Source of the DNA: Schleiferiaceae bacterium
GTDB lineage: Bacteria > Bacteroidota > Bacteroidia > Flavobacteriales > Schleiferiaceae
NCBI GenBank assembly: GCA_023260615.1
Contig: JALQUY010000041.1
Location: forward strand, 1-12,532
Direction of reading: 5' to 3'
Length of the DNA stretch: 12,532 nucleotides
Made by a program: the position numbers and the translations under genes
Shown: positions 1 to 6,676 of the stretch, piece after piece
Layout of the letters: each line of letters starts with the position of its first letter
How positions within the stretch are numbered: the stretch's first letter is position 1
The notes under the pieces: model-generated
Told to the model about the DNA's origin: nothing
What the model saw: the letters and a program-made list of their open reading frames with translations, nothing else
Databases searched by the model: none

Positions 1-69
1 GTGGTGGATGTTCTGCTCGATGGAGAAGTAGCGGACGTGGTAAAAACGTCTTTTTTTGGCCCGCACTGA
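1..69 (+). CDS. C-terminal end of an upstream gene, probably cytochrome c oxidase accessory protein CcoG (partial)
   Basis: An open frame enters from the left edge and stops at TGA 67-69, giving 22 residues that end in KTSFFGPH. CcoG/FixG proteins, which are membrane iron-sulfur proteins used in cbb3 oxidase assembly, commonly end in an immunoglobulin-like domain with a closing T-T/S-F-x-G-P motif, and this tail resembles that. The stop codon shares one base with the ATG of the next gene (TGATG), so the two are translationally coupled. The neighbouring TauE/UreH-like gene is typical of cbb3 loci in Bacteroidota and supports the reading. With only 22 residues the call is an inference; a FixH/CcoH tail is the main alternative, but the FGP ending fits CcoG better. 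Confidence 0.45.
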   Translation: MVDVLLDGEVADVVKTSFFGPH

Positions 70-746
70 TGTCGGACGCTTTCCTCACCGGTGCCTTGTT
101 GGGCTTATTGGCCAGTCCCCATTGCATGACTATGTGCGGGCCCTTGTCGTGGCAAGCGCAATCGGGGATTCCCCTGCGCACCCTCCCTTACTTCACGGGC
201 CTCTACCACGTCGGCCGAATCAGCCTCTACCTCGTGTTGGGGTCGTTTTTTTGGCTGGTGGTCGATTGGGCACAGGTACCTCTCTATGCCGGCGTGGCGG
301 CGGGCGCCTTTTTGCTGTCCAGCACCGTCGCCCAGTGGCGGGAGCAGCGTTCCTGCTGTCCGACTGCACGCCTGCTCGGTCTGCCGCTGACCAAACGCCG
401 GTGGGGCCTAAAGGGTCCGTGGTACCTCCGTGCATTGGGGTTGGGTGCCCTCAACGGCCTACTCCCCTGCGGAATGGTGTATGCGGCCATTCTTGCGGCC
501 GCGGGCTACTCTGAAGCCGCCAGCGAAAGCTACCTCATCGGGTTTGGCGTGGCCACCTTGGTTCCCTTAATCACCTTTCGGTACCTGTGGAAGCGCTTTG
601 TGGCATGGCCAGGCTTCAAATGGCTCCAGCTGGGTTTGTTGCTCGCGGTGGGCCTATGGATTCTTGGGCAGAGCCTCTGGGGACTTTGGACCGCGGGGGA
701 AGGGACGGTTGTGGGTCCACATTCGGCCTGTTTGCCCCTTTTTTAA
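69..746 (+). CDS. Sulfite exporter TauE/SafE-type (UreH/DsbD_2-like) six-helix membrane protein
   Basis: This is a 225-residue inner-membrane protein with about six hydrophobic segments (roughly 4-24, 50-66, 70-88, 122-145, 152-172, 184-204). The first helix carries H18-C19-x-x-M22-C23-G24-P25 and the fourth carries NGLLPCG (129-135). Both are hallmarks of the UreH-like/DsbD_2 branch of the TauE family. Members of this branch accompany cbb3 cytochrome oxidase genes in many Bacteroidota; a role in metal (copper) handling or redox during oxidase assembly is suspected for them, while true sulfite export is unproven. The Cys/Met/His cluster in helix 1 would suit metal binding (inference). A second vicinal cysteine pair (C96-C97) sits in the loop after helix 3. 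The ATG overlaps the upstream stop by one base, which fixes the start. The family call is firm; the substrate is unknown. Confidence 0.85.
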   Translation: MSDAFLTGALLGLLASPHCMTMCGPLSWQAQSGIPLRTLPYFTGLYHVGRISLYLVLGSFFWLVVDWAQVPLYAGVAAGAFLLSSTVAQWREQRSCCPTARLLGLPLTKRRWGLKGPWYLRALGLGALNGLLPCGMVYAAILAAAGYSEAASESYLIGFGVATLVPLITFRYLWKRFVAWPGFKWLQLGLLLAVGLWILGQSLWGLWTAGEGTVVGPHSACLPLF

Positions 747-749
747 AAG

Positions 750-764
750 CTGACAATTGTCATT
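750..764. promoter_or_regulatory. FNR/ANR-type Crp-family operator upstream of the universal stress gene
   Basis: Positions 751-762 form a perfect 12-base palindrome, TGAC-AATT-GTCA, flanked as C-TGAC-N4-GTCA-TT. It matches eight of the ten half-site bases of the TTGAC-N4-GTCAA consensus used by ANR, DNR and FixK-like relatives of FNR. Its centre lies about 59 bases before the ATG at 816, in the only gap between the oxidase-linked genes and the stress-protein gene. A near-identical box lies at 1749-1763. No convincing Bacteroidota -7 element (TAnnTTTG) follows it, so the promoter position is open; a TAGAAC at 794-799 is the only weak candidate. Confidence 0.6.
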
Positions 765-794
765 GGCGACCGCATGGCGAAGGCTCACCTTCGT

Positions 795-804
795 AGAACT
801 AAAA
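795..804 (+). promoter_or_regulatory. Leader decamer AGAACTAAAA, copy 1
   Basis: The decamer AGAACTAAAA ends 11 bases before the ATG at 816. The same ten bases end 11 bases before the ATG at 1839. No Shine-Dalgarno sequence is visible here, and A-rich leaders often replace it in Bacteroidota. The repeat may be a translation-initiation or transcript-start element, or chance. Confidence 0.3.
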
Positions 805-815
805 CCCCAAATGCG

Positions 816-1625
816 ATGAAGACCATTTACTGCCCCACCGACTTTTCTGACCTATCGAGGTTTGCCCTGGATTATGCCCTGCGCCTGGCGGAAGTACTTG
901 ACGCCAAAGTGCATGTGGTACACGCCTACCAGCTGCCCTACACGTCTGAGGTGATGACCAATTCGTTGATGGACGCCTTGAAAGACAGTACGGCCAAAGA
1001 ATTGCAGGAGTTCCTGAAGCCCTTGCAAAACGGATCGGTCCCGGTAGATGGCCACTGTGAATGGAATTCTGTCACGGGTGCATTGCGCCACTTGACCGCG
1101 GATAATGCGGACACGATGGTCGTTATGGGCAGCCATGGCGCTTCCGGTTGGTCCGAACTCCTTTTAGGCAGCAATGCCGTGGCCGTGATGCACACGATTA
1201 AGGTGCCTATCCTCATCGTTCCCAAAGAAGCCGTTTGGCCCCACCGCAGCATGCGTTGGCTCTACGCGACGGACCTCCACGACGAACGCAACCCCGAAGC
1301 GCTTACCTGGCTGCGAAACTTTATCAGCGATTTGCAGGCAGACCTTGACCTCGCACACATTCAACAGCCCGGAGATGCCAACGGCCATGCCGACCTGTTC
1401 TTGGACTACGCGTCGAGCGCCTTTCCGGCCTCCAAAACGCACCTGATCGCCGCCGAAAAAGTGGAATCGGGCATCTACGAAGCAGTTCGCCGCAGCGAGT
1501 CCGAAGGCCTGGTGCTCATTGAGCGCCGCCACCACTGGCTCAAAGAAGCTTTTCACAACCGAATGACCCAAGCCGTAGCGCACCACAATGCCTATCCCGT
1601 GCTCATTCTCAAAGAACATATGTAA
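816..1625 (+). CDS. Universal stress protein with two tandem Usp domains
   Basis: This is a 269-residue soluble protein made of two UspA-like (Rossmann-type) domains, about 1-138 and 143-269. Domain 1 opens with KTIYCPTDFS, giving the nucleotide-site aspartate D9, and carries the full ATP-binding signature G105-x2-G108-x9-G118-S119 followed by PILIVP. Domain 2 keeps the fold-like pattern (YATDLHDERN near its start, YPVLILK at the end) but lacks the glycine motif, so it probably does not bind ATP in the same way. Such tandem Usp proteins are frequent beside cbb3 oxidase genes and FNR-type regulators in Bacteroidota and are linked to survival under oxygen or energy limitation. I chose ATG 816: an in-frame ATG at 774 would add 14 residues unlike any Usp start and would put the operator palindrome almost on the start codon. 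An intrinsic terminator follows at 1706. Confidence 0.9.
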   Translation: MKTIYCPTDFSDLSRFALDYALRLAEVLDAKVHVVHAYQLPYTSEVMTNSLMDALKDSTAKELQEFLKPLQNGSVPVDGHCEWNSVTGALRHLTADNADTMVVMGSHGASGWSELLLGSNAVAVMHTIKVPILIVPKEAVWPHRSMRWLYATDLHDERNPEALTWLRNFISDLQADLDLAHIQQPGDANGHADLFLDYASSAFPASKTHLIAAEKVESGIYEAVRRSESEGLVLIERRHHWLKEAFHNRMTQAVAHHNAYPVLILKEHM

Positions 1626-1705
1626 TTGTTGAGCGGTGTTTGAGGTGGTGTTTTAGGGTTCTCTTCTTCGTTCGTTCTGCCATCCAGCGCCTCCACTCAA
1701 CGATG

Positions 1706-1734
1706 AAACCGGTCCATTTGGGCCGGTTTTTTTT
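1706..1734 (+). terminator. Intrinsic terminator after the universal stress gene
   Basis: A 10-base-pair stem (AAACCGGTCC with GGGCCGGTTT, containing one G-U pair) encloses the loop ATTT and runs into a T stretch up to 1734. It lies about 80 bases past the stop codon of the stress gene, so the next gene needs its own promoter. Confidence 0.85.
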
Positions 1735-1748
1735 ATGTGTTTGAAAAC

Positions 1749-1763
1749 CTGACCAATGTCATT
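1749..1763. promoter_or_regulatory. Second FNR/ANR-type Crp-family operator, upstream of the NfeD-like gene
   Basis: The box reads C-TGAC-CAAT-GTCA-TT (half-sites at 1750-1753 and 1758-1761). Both half-sites and the flanking C and TT are identical to those of the box at 750-764; only the four-base spacer differs. Its centre is about 83 bases before ATG 1839, and it lies just after the terminator of the preceding gene, where a promoter is needed. No clear -7 element is seen; TATCCT at 1791-1796 is a weak candidate. Confidence 0.55.
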
Positions 1764-1817
1764 TTTTCCGGTTGTGGGTTGAAAGACTTTTATCCTAGCC
1801 TTCAAGCCCTGGAGGCG

Positions 1818-1827
1818 AGAACTAAAA
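1818..1827 (+). promoter_or_regulatory. Leader decamer AGAACTAAAA, copy 2
   Basis: Second copy of the decamer found at 795-804, again with 11 bases between it and the start codon (ATG 1839). It is followed by further A-rich sequence and no Shine-Dalgarno motif. Confidence 0.3.
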
Positions 1828-1838
1828 ACGAAGAAACC

Positions 1839-2270
1839 ATGGAACCCGTACTCTTAGCCTTATTTGGGGTCGCCCTTTGGGGGGCCGAACTCTTTAAACC
1901 CGGCTTCTTTTTTGGAAGCTTGGGCATTGGTGCCTTTTTTGCCAGTATTGGCGCGTATTTGGAACTAGACCCCTACGTCCTGATGGGGCTCGTACACGTG
2001 GGCGCTATCGTCGGTTTTTACGGCATACGCCCTTTGACCAAAAAGGTCTTTGACAAGGACGACTACCTCAGCGATCCAGACGACTTGGTCGGCCATGTGG
2101 GCCGCGTGGAAAAGATGCCGCTCGGGGAACATTTGGGCCAATTGGACATCGACGGAGACACCTGGAGCTTTGTGTTCCAAGGCACAGCTGCCAAAGTCAA
2201 CGAACTGGTGCGTGTCGTTCGGCACGAAGCCACCGTCCTCTACGTGGAAAAAGCCAACCCTAAAAAGTAA
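1839..2270 (+). CDS. NfeD-like short membrane protein
   Basis: This 143-residue protein has three hydrophobic helices (about 3-19, 23-42, 46-63) followed by a soluble C-terminal domain (about 80-137) with the pattern VGHVGRVEKM...G.L.IDGD.W...V..EATVLYV. That is the OB-fold NfeD C-terminal domain. It corresponds to the short NfeD form without the N-terminal ClpP-like serine protease. NfeD proteins usually sit beside and work with SPFH/flotillin-like proteins in membrane microdomains or membrane quality control. No such partner is visible here; the gene appears single, bounded by terminators on both sides. The start is ATG 1839, preceded by an A-rich leader. The open frame also reaches ATG 1737, but that start would place coding sequence across the operator and give a non-family N-terminus. 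A possible FNR-type box upstream hints at control by oxygen or nitric oxide. Confidence 0.8.
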   Translation: MEPVLLALFGVALWGAELFKPGFFFGSLGIGAFFASIGAYLELDPYVLMGLVHVGAIVGFYGIRPLTKKVFDKDDYLSDPDDLVGHVGRVEKMPLGEHLGQLDIDGDTWSFVFQGTAAKVNELVRVVRHEATVLYVEKANPKK

Positions 2271-2301
2271 ACGCAGGCCTCACAACCCTTTGGTTAGAAT
2301 G

Positions 2302-2335
2302 CCCCGCCGCGCGAAAGCCGGCGGGGTTTTTCTTT
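2302..2335 (+). terminator. Intrinsic terminator after the NfeD-like gene
   Basis: An eight-base-pair GC stem (CCCCGCCG with CGGCGGGG) is extended past one bulged C by a GC-GAAA-GC tetraloop hairpin and followed by TTTTTCTTT. It is oriented for the plus strand, between convergent genes. Read on the minus strand the hairpin has no T tract after it, so it does not look like a terminator for the opposing operon. Confidence 0.88.
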
Positions 2336-2376
2336 GACGGAGCGCCCCAAGGGGCATGCGGTGGCCGCCGGAAGAC

Positions 2377-4611
2377 TTACTTCCAGTCGATGCTGGCAGA
2401 CGTTCCGGCCGCACTGTGTGGTGCAACCCAGAAGCTAAAGGTTCCGGGCTCAAACATGCGTTCGCCTTCGGAGGTAGCCACGCTGAGTTGATCGGCCGTC
2501 ACGCTGAAGGTCATCATGCGTTCTTCGCCAGGCTTCAGGGTTACGCGCTGGAAACCAATCAAACGACGCACAGGCTGCACGCCCAGGCGGCTGTGGTGAT
2601 CGCGCGCATAGAGCTGTACCACTTCATCCACAGCCACTTTGCCTTCGTTTTTCACGAGGGCCGTAACAGCCATAGAATCGCCCATCTGTTTGACCTGCGT
2701 AGCGGCGTAGGTCACCGTGGAATACGTCAAACCGTAGCCGAAGGGATAGGCGGGCGTATTGGGGCCGTCGCCGTAGTGGGACCAGAATACGGCGTCGGAA
2801 GGACCTGGACGGCCCGTAGTGTAAGCACCGTAATACAGAGGAATTTGGCCCTCTGAGCGCGGGAAGGTGACAGGAAGACGACCGCTGGGAGAGCGCTTGC
2901 CCATAAGCAGGTTGGCGATGGCTGGACCGCCCATGGTACCGGGCTGCCAGGCAAGAAGGATGGCGTCCACCTGTTCGGTGATGTCATCGGGCAGTATCAT
3001 GGGACGTCCGGCGTAGAGGACCAGAACCACGTGCTCTTGTACTTTTAGCACCTCGCGGATCAGCTGTTCTTGGAGACCAGGGAGGTGGAGAGACATGCGG
3101 GATCGGGCTTCTCCCGAGTGGAATCCGTGCTCACCCACCGCTAAAATGGCGATTTCCGCTTCTCCAGCGGCTTTTACGACCGCATGCATGCCGGAGGTAT
3201 CGGTGGTATTGATTTCGGCCTCAAACGGGAAGCTAATAGGGCCTTTTAAGAAAACCGGGCCGCTTGCCACCGTCATGCGCTTTTCGCCACGCACCTGCAC
3301 CAAGCCTTCATACAGCGATAAGGCAGTGAAATCGTCGCTGGAAACGCGCCAGTTGCCCAAAGGACTGTTCTTTTCCTGCGCCATGGGGCCCACGAGCGCA
3401 ATGGCTTGCTTTTTCACCAAAGGCAATATGCCGTTGTTCTTGAGAAGTACAGCGGATTTTTCTGCCAACTCTTGGGCATCCGCAGCCCAAGGCGACGTGG
3501 TAGGTTCCCAACTGCCCGGACGGTTGCAGTAGCGGTAGGGGTCGTCCATCAGGCCCAGGTCAAACTTCAACTTCAAAACCCGACGAGCGGCGTCGTCCAC
3601 TAAGGATTCGGAAACCTTTCCTTCGCGCACCAGACTCGCGAGGAACTGCACATACGCCAGGGACTCCATGTCCATGTCGCAGCGGGCATTGGCGGCTTGT
3701 TCTGCGGCCTCTTTCAAATTCCGTGCGTAGCCATGGGCGATCATCTCACCGACGGACCCCCAGTCACTCACCAGAACCCCCTCAAATCCCCAATCCTCCT
3801 TGAGAAGTTCTGCCAGCGCTTGGTTGCCCGTAGCAGGGATACCATTCATGGTGTTGAAGGAATTCATGAAGGTGGCTACGCCTGCCTTTTTGGCGGCTTG
3901 GAAGGGCGGATAAATGACGTTGTAGAGGGTGTAATCACTCACATCCACCGTATTGTAGTCGCGTCCCGCTTCACTAAATCCATAGCCCGCAAAGTGCTTG
4001 GCACAAGCGGCCATAGACCGTGGATCGTTGAGCTGCTCGCCTTGGAAGCCTCGAACGCGTGCTTCCGCAATGCGGCTGCCCAAATAGGGATCCTCCCCTG
4101 CGCCTTCCATGATGCGACCCCAACGCGGATCTCGTGAAATGTCCACCATGGGCGCAAACGTCCAGTTTAGACCATAGGAAGTGGCTTCTTCGGCCCCGTT
4201 GTGGGCGCTTTTTGCAATAGCCTCTAGATCCCATGAAGCAGCCTCCGCCAAAGGAATAGGTGAAAGGGTTTTGTAGCCGTGAATCACGTCACATCCGAAA
4301 ATCAATGGAATCCCCAAGCGGGTCTCCTCGACGGCAACGCGTTGCATCGCGCGAACTTCTTCAACCCCTTGCACATTGAGTACGGAACCCACCCAGCCAT
4401 TGCGCAGATGCTGGTACTTGGTAGCGGCATCGCCCCCTTCAGGTGCGGGGCCGGTTGCGTTCCAAAATCCATTGTACTGGTTCATTTGGCCGACCTTTTC
4501 TTCCAGCGTCATGAGCTGGAGCACAGAGTCTACCCGCCATGCGGTGGGCTGCTTTTGGGCAAATGCCGAAGCAGTCACAAGAACTGCTGATAGGAGGAAT
4601 ACCTTTTTCAT
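2377..4611 (-). CDS. Glycoside hydrolase family 3 beta-glucosidase (BglX-like), periplasmic
   Basis: This 744-residue enzyme removes terminal beta-linked sugars, typically glucose, from oligosaccharides. A Sec signal peptide without lipobox (about 1-18, ending ASAFA) predicts the periplasm. The N-terminal GH3 barrel shows DPRWGR (161-166), GEDPYLG (172-178), KH (205-206) and the nucleophile D283 in VLVSDWGS. The second domain carries the likely acid/base E501 in SGEARSR. A fibronectin type III-like domain closes the protein (about 645-735, with EVVQLYARD). Length and order match full-length BglX-type enzymes, so it looks intact. It is the last gene of the operon, 8 bases after the GH16 gene. 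Linkage preference cannot be read from the sequence; beta-1,2, -1,3, -1,4 or -1,6 glucosides and even xylosides occur among such enzymes. The GH16 partner argues for beta-glucan. Confidence 0.93.
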   Translation of the reverse strand: MKKVFLLSAVLVTASAFAQKQPTAWRVDSVLQLMTLEEKVGQMNQYNGFWNATGPAPEGGDAATKYQHLRNGWVGSVLNVQGVEEVRAMQRVAVEETRLGIPLIFGCDVIHGYKTLSPIPLAEAASWDLEAIAKSAHNGAEEATSYGLNWTFAPMVDISRDPRWGRIMEGAGEDPYLGSRIAEARVRGFQGEQLNDPRSMAACAKHFAGYGFSEAGRDYNTVDVSDYTLYNVIYPPFQAAKKAGVATFMNSFNTMNGIPATGNQALAELLKEDWGFEGVLVSDWGSVGEMIAHGYARNLKEAAEQAANARCDMDMESLAYVQFLASLVREGKVSESLVDDAARRVLKLKFDLGLMDDPYRYCNRPGSWEPTTSPWAADAQELAEKSAVLLKNNGILPLVKKQAIALVGPMAQEKNSPLGNWRVSSDDFTALSLYEGLVQVRGEKRMTVASGPVFLKGPISFPFEAEINTTDTSGMHAVVKAAGEAEIAILAVGEHGFHSGEARSRMSLHLPGLQEQLIREVLKVQEHVVLVLYAGRPMILPDDITEQVDAILLAWQPGTMGGPAIANLLMGKRSPSGRLPVTFPRSEGQIPLYYGAYTTGRPGPSDAVFWSHYGDGPNTPAYPFGYGLTYSTVTYAATQVKQMGDSMAVTALVKNEGKVAVDEVVQLYARDHHSRLGVQPVRRLIGFQRVTLKPGEERMMTFSVTADQLSVATSEGERMFEPGTFSFWVAPHSAAGTSASIDWK

Positions 4612-4619
4612 GGTAAAAC

Positions 4620-5453
4620 TTAGAGCGGTTGGTAGGTGAAATTTCGGATGACCACTTCGTAGGCCTCTCCCGTGCTAGGGCCACTGTCTTGCCCTTCAAA
4701 CAGCCAAAGGTTGAGCCGCGCATTGGTCGATGGGCCTGGAGCTGGAATGACAATGGGGTTGCTCAGCACACCCCCTTCGCCTTTTCGACGGGCTGGATTG
4801 CTGTCGTCAAACGACCAGGATGCGATGATGGTGTTGGCGGACTTGCCCCCCAGGTAGGACGTCCATGTAATCAGGGTGTCCGTCCAGGTGAATTCATGGG
4901 TCGTCCACATCGTTTTAGCCTCGATGGGCAACTGCGTTTCGTGGGTACGCTCTGGATTAAAGGCCCCAAACCATACCGGCTGTACCGATGTGGCTAGTGT
5001 TTTGACCTTATTGGGATCGCCCCAACGGCTGAATTCGATATCCACTTCGCTATTCGCCTGCGTGATAAACGTGTTATTGTCCCAAGTGAAGAGCCCCAAA
5101 ACGGTATTATCCGGAATGTCGACCATGTTGGATTGCACCTCCCAGGTGTAGGTGCCGTAGCCCACTACATCGTTACTAATGATCTCCGAACACTGCCATT
5201 TGCCGTCTAGTTGGCGAATGTTCAGGTGCAAATACCCCTGGTCGTCGGTGTAGGCGGAGGCCACATCCTTGCTGAAGTAATTGGGACCCGGTCCAAAGAG
5301 GTCTGGACCACCTTTGACCGTCCAAGTGCGGCCAGCCCACGCCAATTGATCGCCATTTCGGCCTTGAGGAGGTTTCGCCGTTTGGAGTTCACAGGAAACA
5401 AGTGCAGCCATGGCCAGCCCCAGAAAAAGGCTAGAGCGTATCAACGTTTTCAT
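4620..5453 (-). CDS. Glycoside hydrolase family 16 lipoprotein (endo-acting glucanase-like)
   Basis: This 277-residue protein has a lipoprotein signal ending LVS-C21 and a GH16 jelly-roll domain. The catalytic motif is E136-V-D138-I-E140 followed by FSRWG; in GH16 the first Glu is the nucleophile and the last the acid/base. Features that fit the fold are GPGPNYFS (55-62), SEIISNDVVGYGTY (89-102) and a tryptophan-rich C-terminal half. The spacing E-x-D-x-E is the regular-strand form known from lichenases and xyloglucan-active members, not the beta-bulge form E-x-D-x-x-E of typical laminarinases and agarases. This leans toward a beta-1,4-containing or mixed-linkage glucan (inference). The ATG overlaps the preceding stop as ATGA, fixing the start. 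The enzyme is lipid-anchored, probably at the outer membrane, and would feed the GH3 enzyme encoded next. Confidence 0.85.
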   Translation of the reverse strand: MKTLIRSSLFLGLAMAALVSCELQTAKPPQGRNGDQLAWAGRTWTVKGGPDLFGPGPNYFSKDVASAYTDDQGYLHLNIRQLDGKWQCSEIISNDVVGYGTYTWEVQSNMVDIPDNTVLGLFTWDNNTFITQANSEVDIEFSRWGDPNKVKTLATSVQPVWFGAFNPERTHETQLPIEAKTMWTTHEFTWTDTLITWTSYLGGKSANTIIASWSFDDSNPARRKGEGGVLSNPIVIPAPGPSTNARLNLWLFEGQDSGPSTGEAYEVVIRNFTYQPL

Positions 5454-6676
5454 TTATTTTCTTGCGTTAAAAGAACATCTATGTGGGGAGGACCCACGAC
5501 GAGTTCGCCCCAAAGCCCTGGGTTTTGATGAAATCCTTCCGCTTCACCCGAATTCCAGCGAATTTGCTGGTTGCGTCCCTTCGCATCGCCTTGATCGCGA
5601 GCCACTTCAAACAAATAGCGGCCTTCAATGGTCCATGGGGCGCGACGCATAGCCTCCCAAGGCAAGGACCAGCGCAAAAGGTAGCCGTAGCCCCCACCTA
5701 GATCAGAGATTTGGCGTCGGTTGGGAATAGTACCACCGGTGCGGAAATTCACGACTTCCGGCGTTTCGCCGAGGCTCAGGCCCAAATGGACATCGCTAAA
5801 CAAGAAGCTGGTTCGGGGACGACGTGATAGTTCGGGCTGCGCGGAAAAGGCCAGCTCCAAGGCATCCCCATTCCAGAGATCCACGCCTGTTTGGCTATTT
5901 ACGAACGCATTCGCATCGGGGATGCGCGCGAGCACGTACAGAGAATCCGCATCCCAAGACAGCTCTATGGTGCTGCCGTCCGTTAACTGGATGACGCTCT
6001 CCGCGTATCCTTTGCCTGTTTCAGCATCCAATCCTGCTTTCGCTTGCTTTCGGAGCGAACCGGAAAACGGAACCACGCGCATTTCTTTCAGCTCAAATTC
6101 GCCATCTCCCTCAAACTGCGTGATAAACTGCTTGATGTTGGTGGGATCGCAGTCCATCTCATTCCAATTGAAGAGCCCCATGGGGAGATCAATGTGGGTC
6201 CATTCCTGCGTGATGGGCCCGTTGACGACGTAATTAGAACTCATTCCAATCCAGGCTTGACGGCCCGAATAGTCCTCAAAGCCAAAAGCCAGCGGCAAGG
6301 TCTTCATCGCCTGGGCACCTTCTGGAAGCCGAACGGTCAAGCGCATGGCCGCCTCGTCCACAATGGCTCCCATGTTCTTTCCGGACCACTGGTCCCAGCC
6401 CACGCCCATACCTACCCAGTCGCAACCGCCTCCAGGTTTGTTCCAGGTAAATGTGTACACCCCGTTGTCTGCCACGCCATACTGAATGCAGCTTGCTGCC
6501 TCCTTACTCACCCAGAATTCATCCCCAGTTGGGCCGTCCAAAACGGTCAAGGACGCAAAGCCCTTGATGTTTGGGTAGGAATTAGCGGGATTTCCATACT
6601 CATACAGCTGCGTAGGCTGGAGCGAACAGGCACCGGCCAACAGAATGGCAGAGCATGCTGCAAAAGCCTTCCTCAT
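5450..6676 (-). CDS. Two-module carbohydrate-binding lipoprotein (galactose-binding-like fold plus CBM9-like domain)
   Basis: This 408-residue protein starts with a lipoprotein-type signal, MRKAFAACSAILLAGA-C17. The first module (about 35-205) has the look of a jelly-roll sugar-binding domain of the CBM11/ExoP kind: WVGMGVGWDQW (87-97), EDYSG (134-138), EWTHIDLPM (158-166), NIKQFITQFEGDGEFEL (180-196). The second (about 225-395) resembles CBM9: SWDADSLYVLARIPD (240-254), LWNGDALELAF (268-278), then a long stretch ending with GLWGELVVG (387-395). No catalytic motif is seen, so I read it as a glycan-binding protein presenting polymer to the GH16 enzyme, whose gene it overlaps by ATGA. The frame is open 16 codons further up, but ATG 6676 overlaps the upstream stop as ATGA and gives the clean lipoprotein signal. 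Module names are by pattern only; substrate unknown. Confidence 0.65.
   Translation of the reverse strand: MRKAFAACSAILLAGACSLQPTQLYEYGNPANSYPNIKGFASLTVLDGPTGDEFWVSKEAASCIQYGVADNGVYTFTWNKPGGGCDWVGMGVGWDQWSGKNMGAIVDEAAMRLTVRLPEGAQAMKTLPLAFGFEDYSGRQAWIGMSSNYVVNGPITQEWTHIDLPMGLFNWNEMDCDPTNIKQFITQFEGDGEFELKEMRVVPFSGSLRKQAKAGLDAETGKGYAESVIQLTDGSTIELSWDADSLYVLARIPDANAFVNSQTGVDLWNGDALELAFSAQPELSRRPRTSFLFSDVHLGLSLGETPEVVNFRTGGTIPNRRQISDLGGGYGYLLRWSLPWEAMRRAPWTIEGRYLFEVARDQGDAKGRNQQIRWNSGEAEGFHQNPGLWGELVVGPPHIDVLLTQENK

Noticed and set aside
774..815. Upstream ATG at 774 as start of the universal stress protein
   Set aside because: The extra 14 residues do not look like a Usp start, and the start would sit 12 bases after the operator palindrome; ATG 816 has an A-rich leader and begins with the family-typical KTIYCPTDFS.
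1164..1619. Long minus-strand open frames opposite the universal stress gene
   Set aside because: They are antisense shadows of a well-supported coding gene and show no protein family pattern.
1737..1838. Longer NfeD-like protein starting at ATG 1737
   Set aside because: The start codon lies right after the terminator T tract and the extension covers the second FNR-type box; the NfeD-like hydrophobic N-terminus begins at ATG 1839.
2341..2360. GCCCCAAGGGGC palindrome (2344-2355) as a terminator for the minus-strand operon
   Set aside because: The stem has almost no loop and is not followed by a T tract on the minus strand.
5088..6184. Shared stretch TGAAGAGCCCCA in the GH16 gene and the carbohydrate-binding gene
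   Set aside because: Both encode a GLF-type strand in otherwise unrelated sequence; a 12-base match inside codons of two genes is likely chance.
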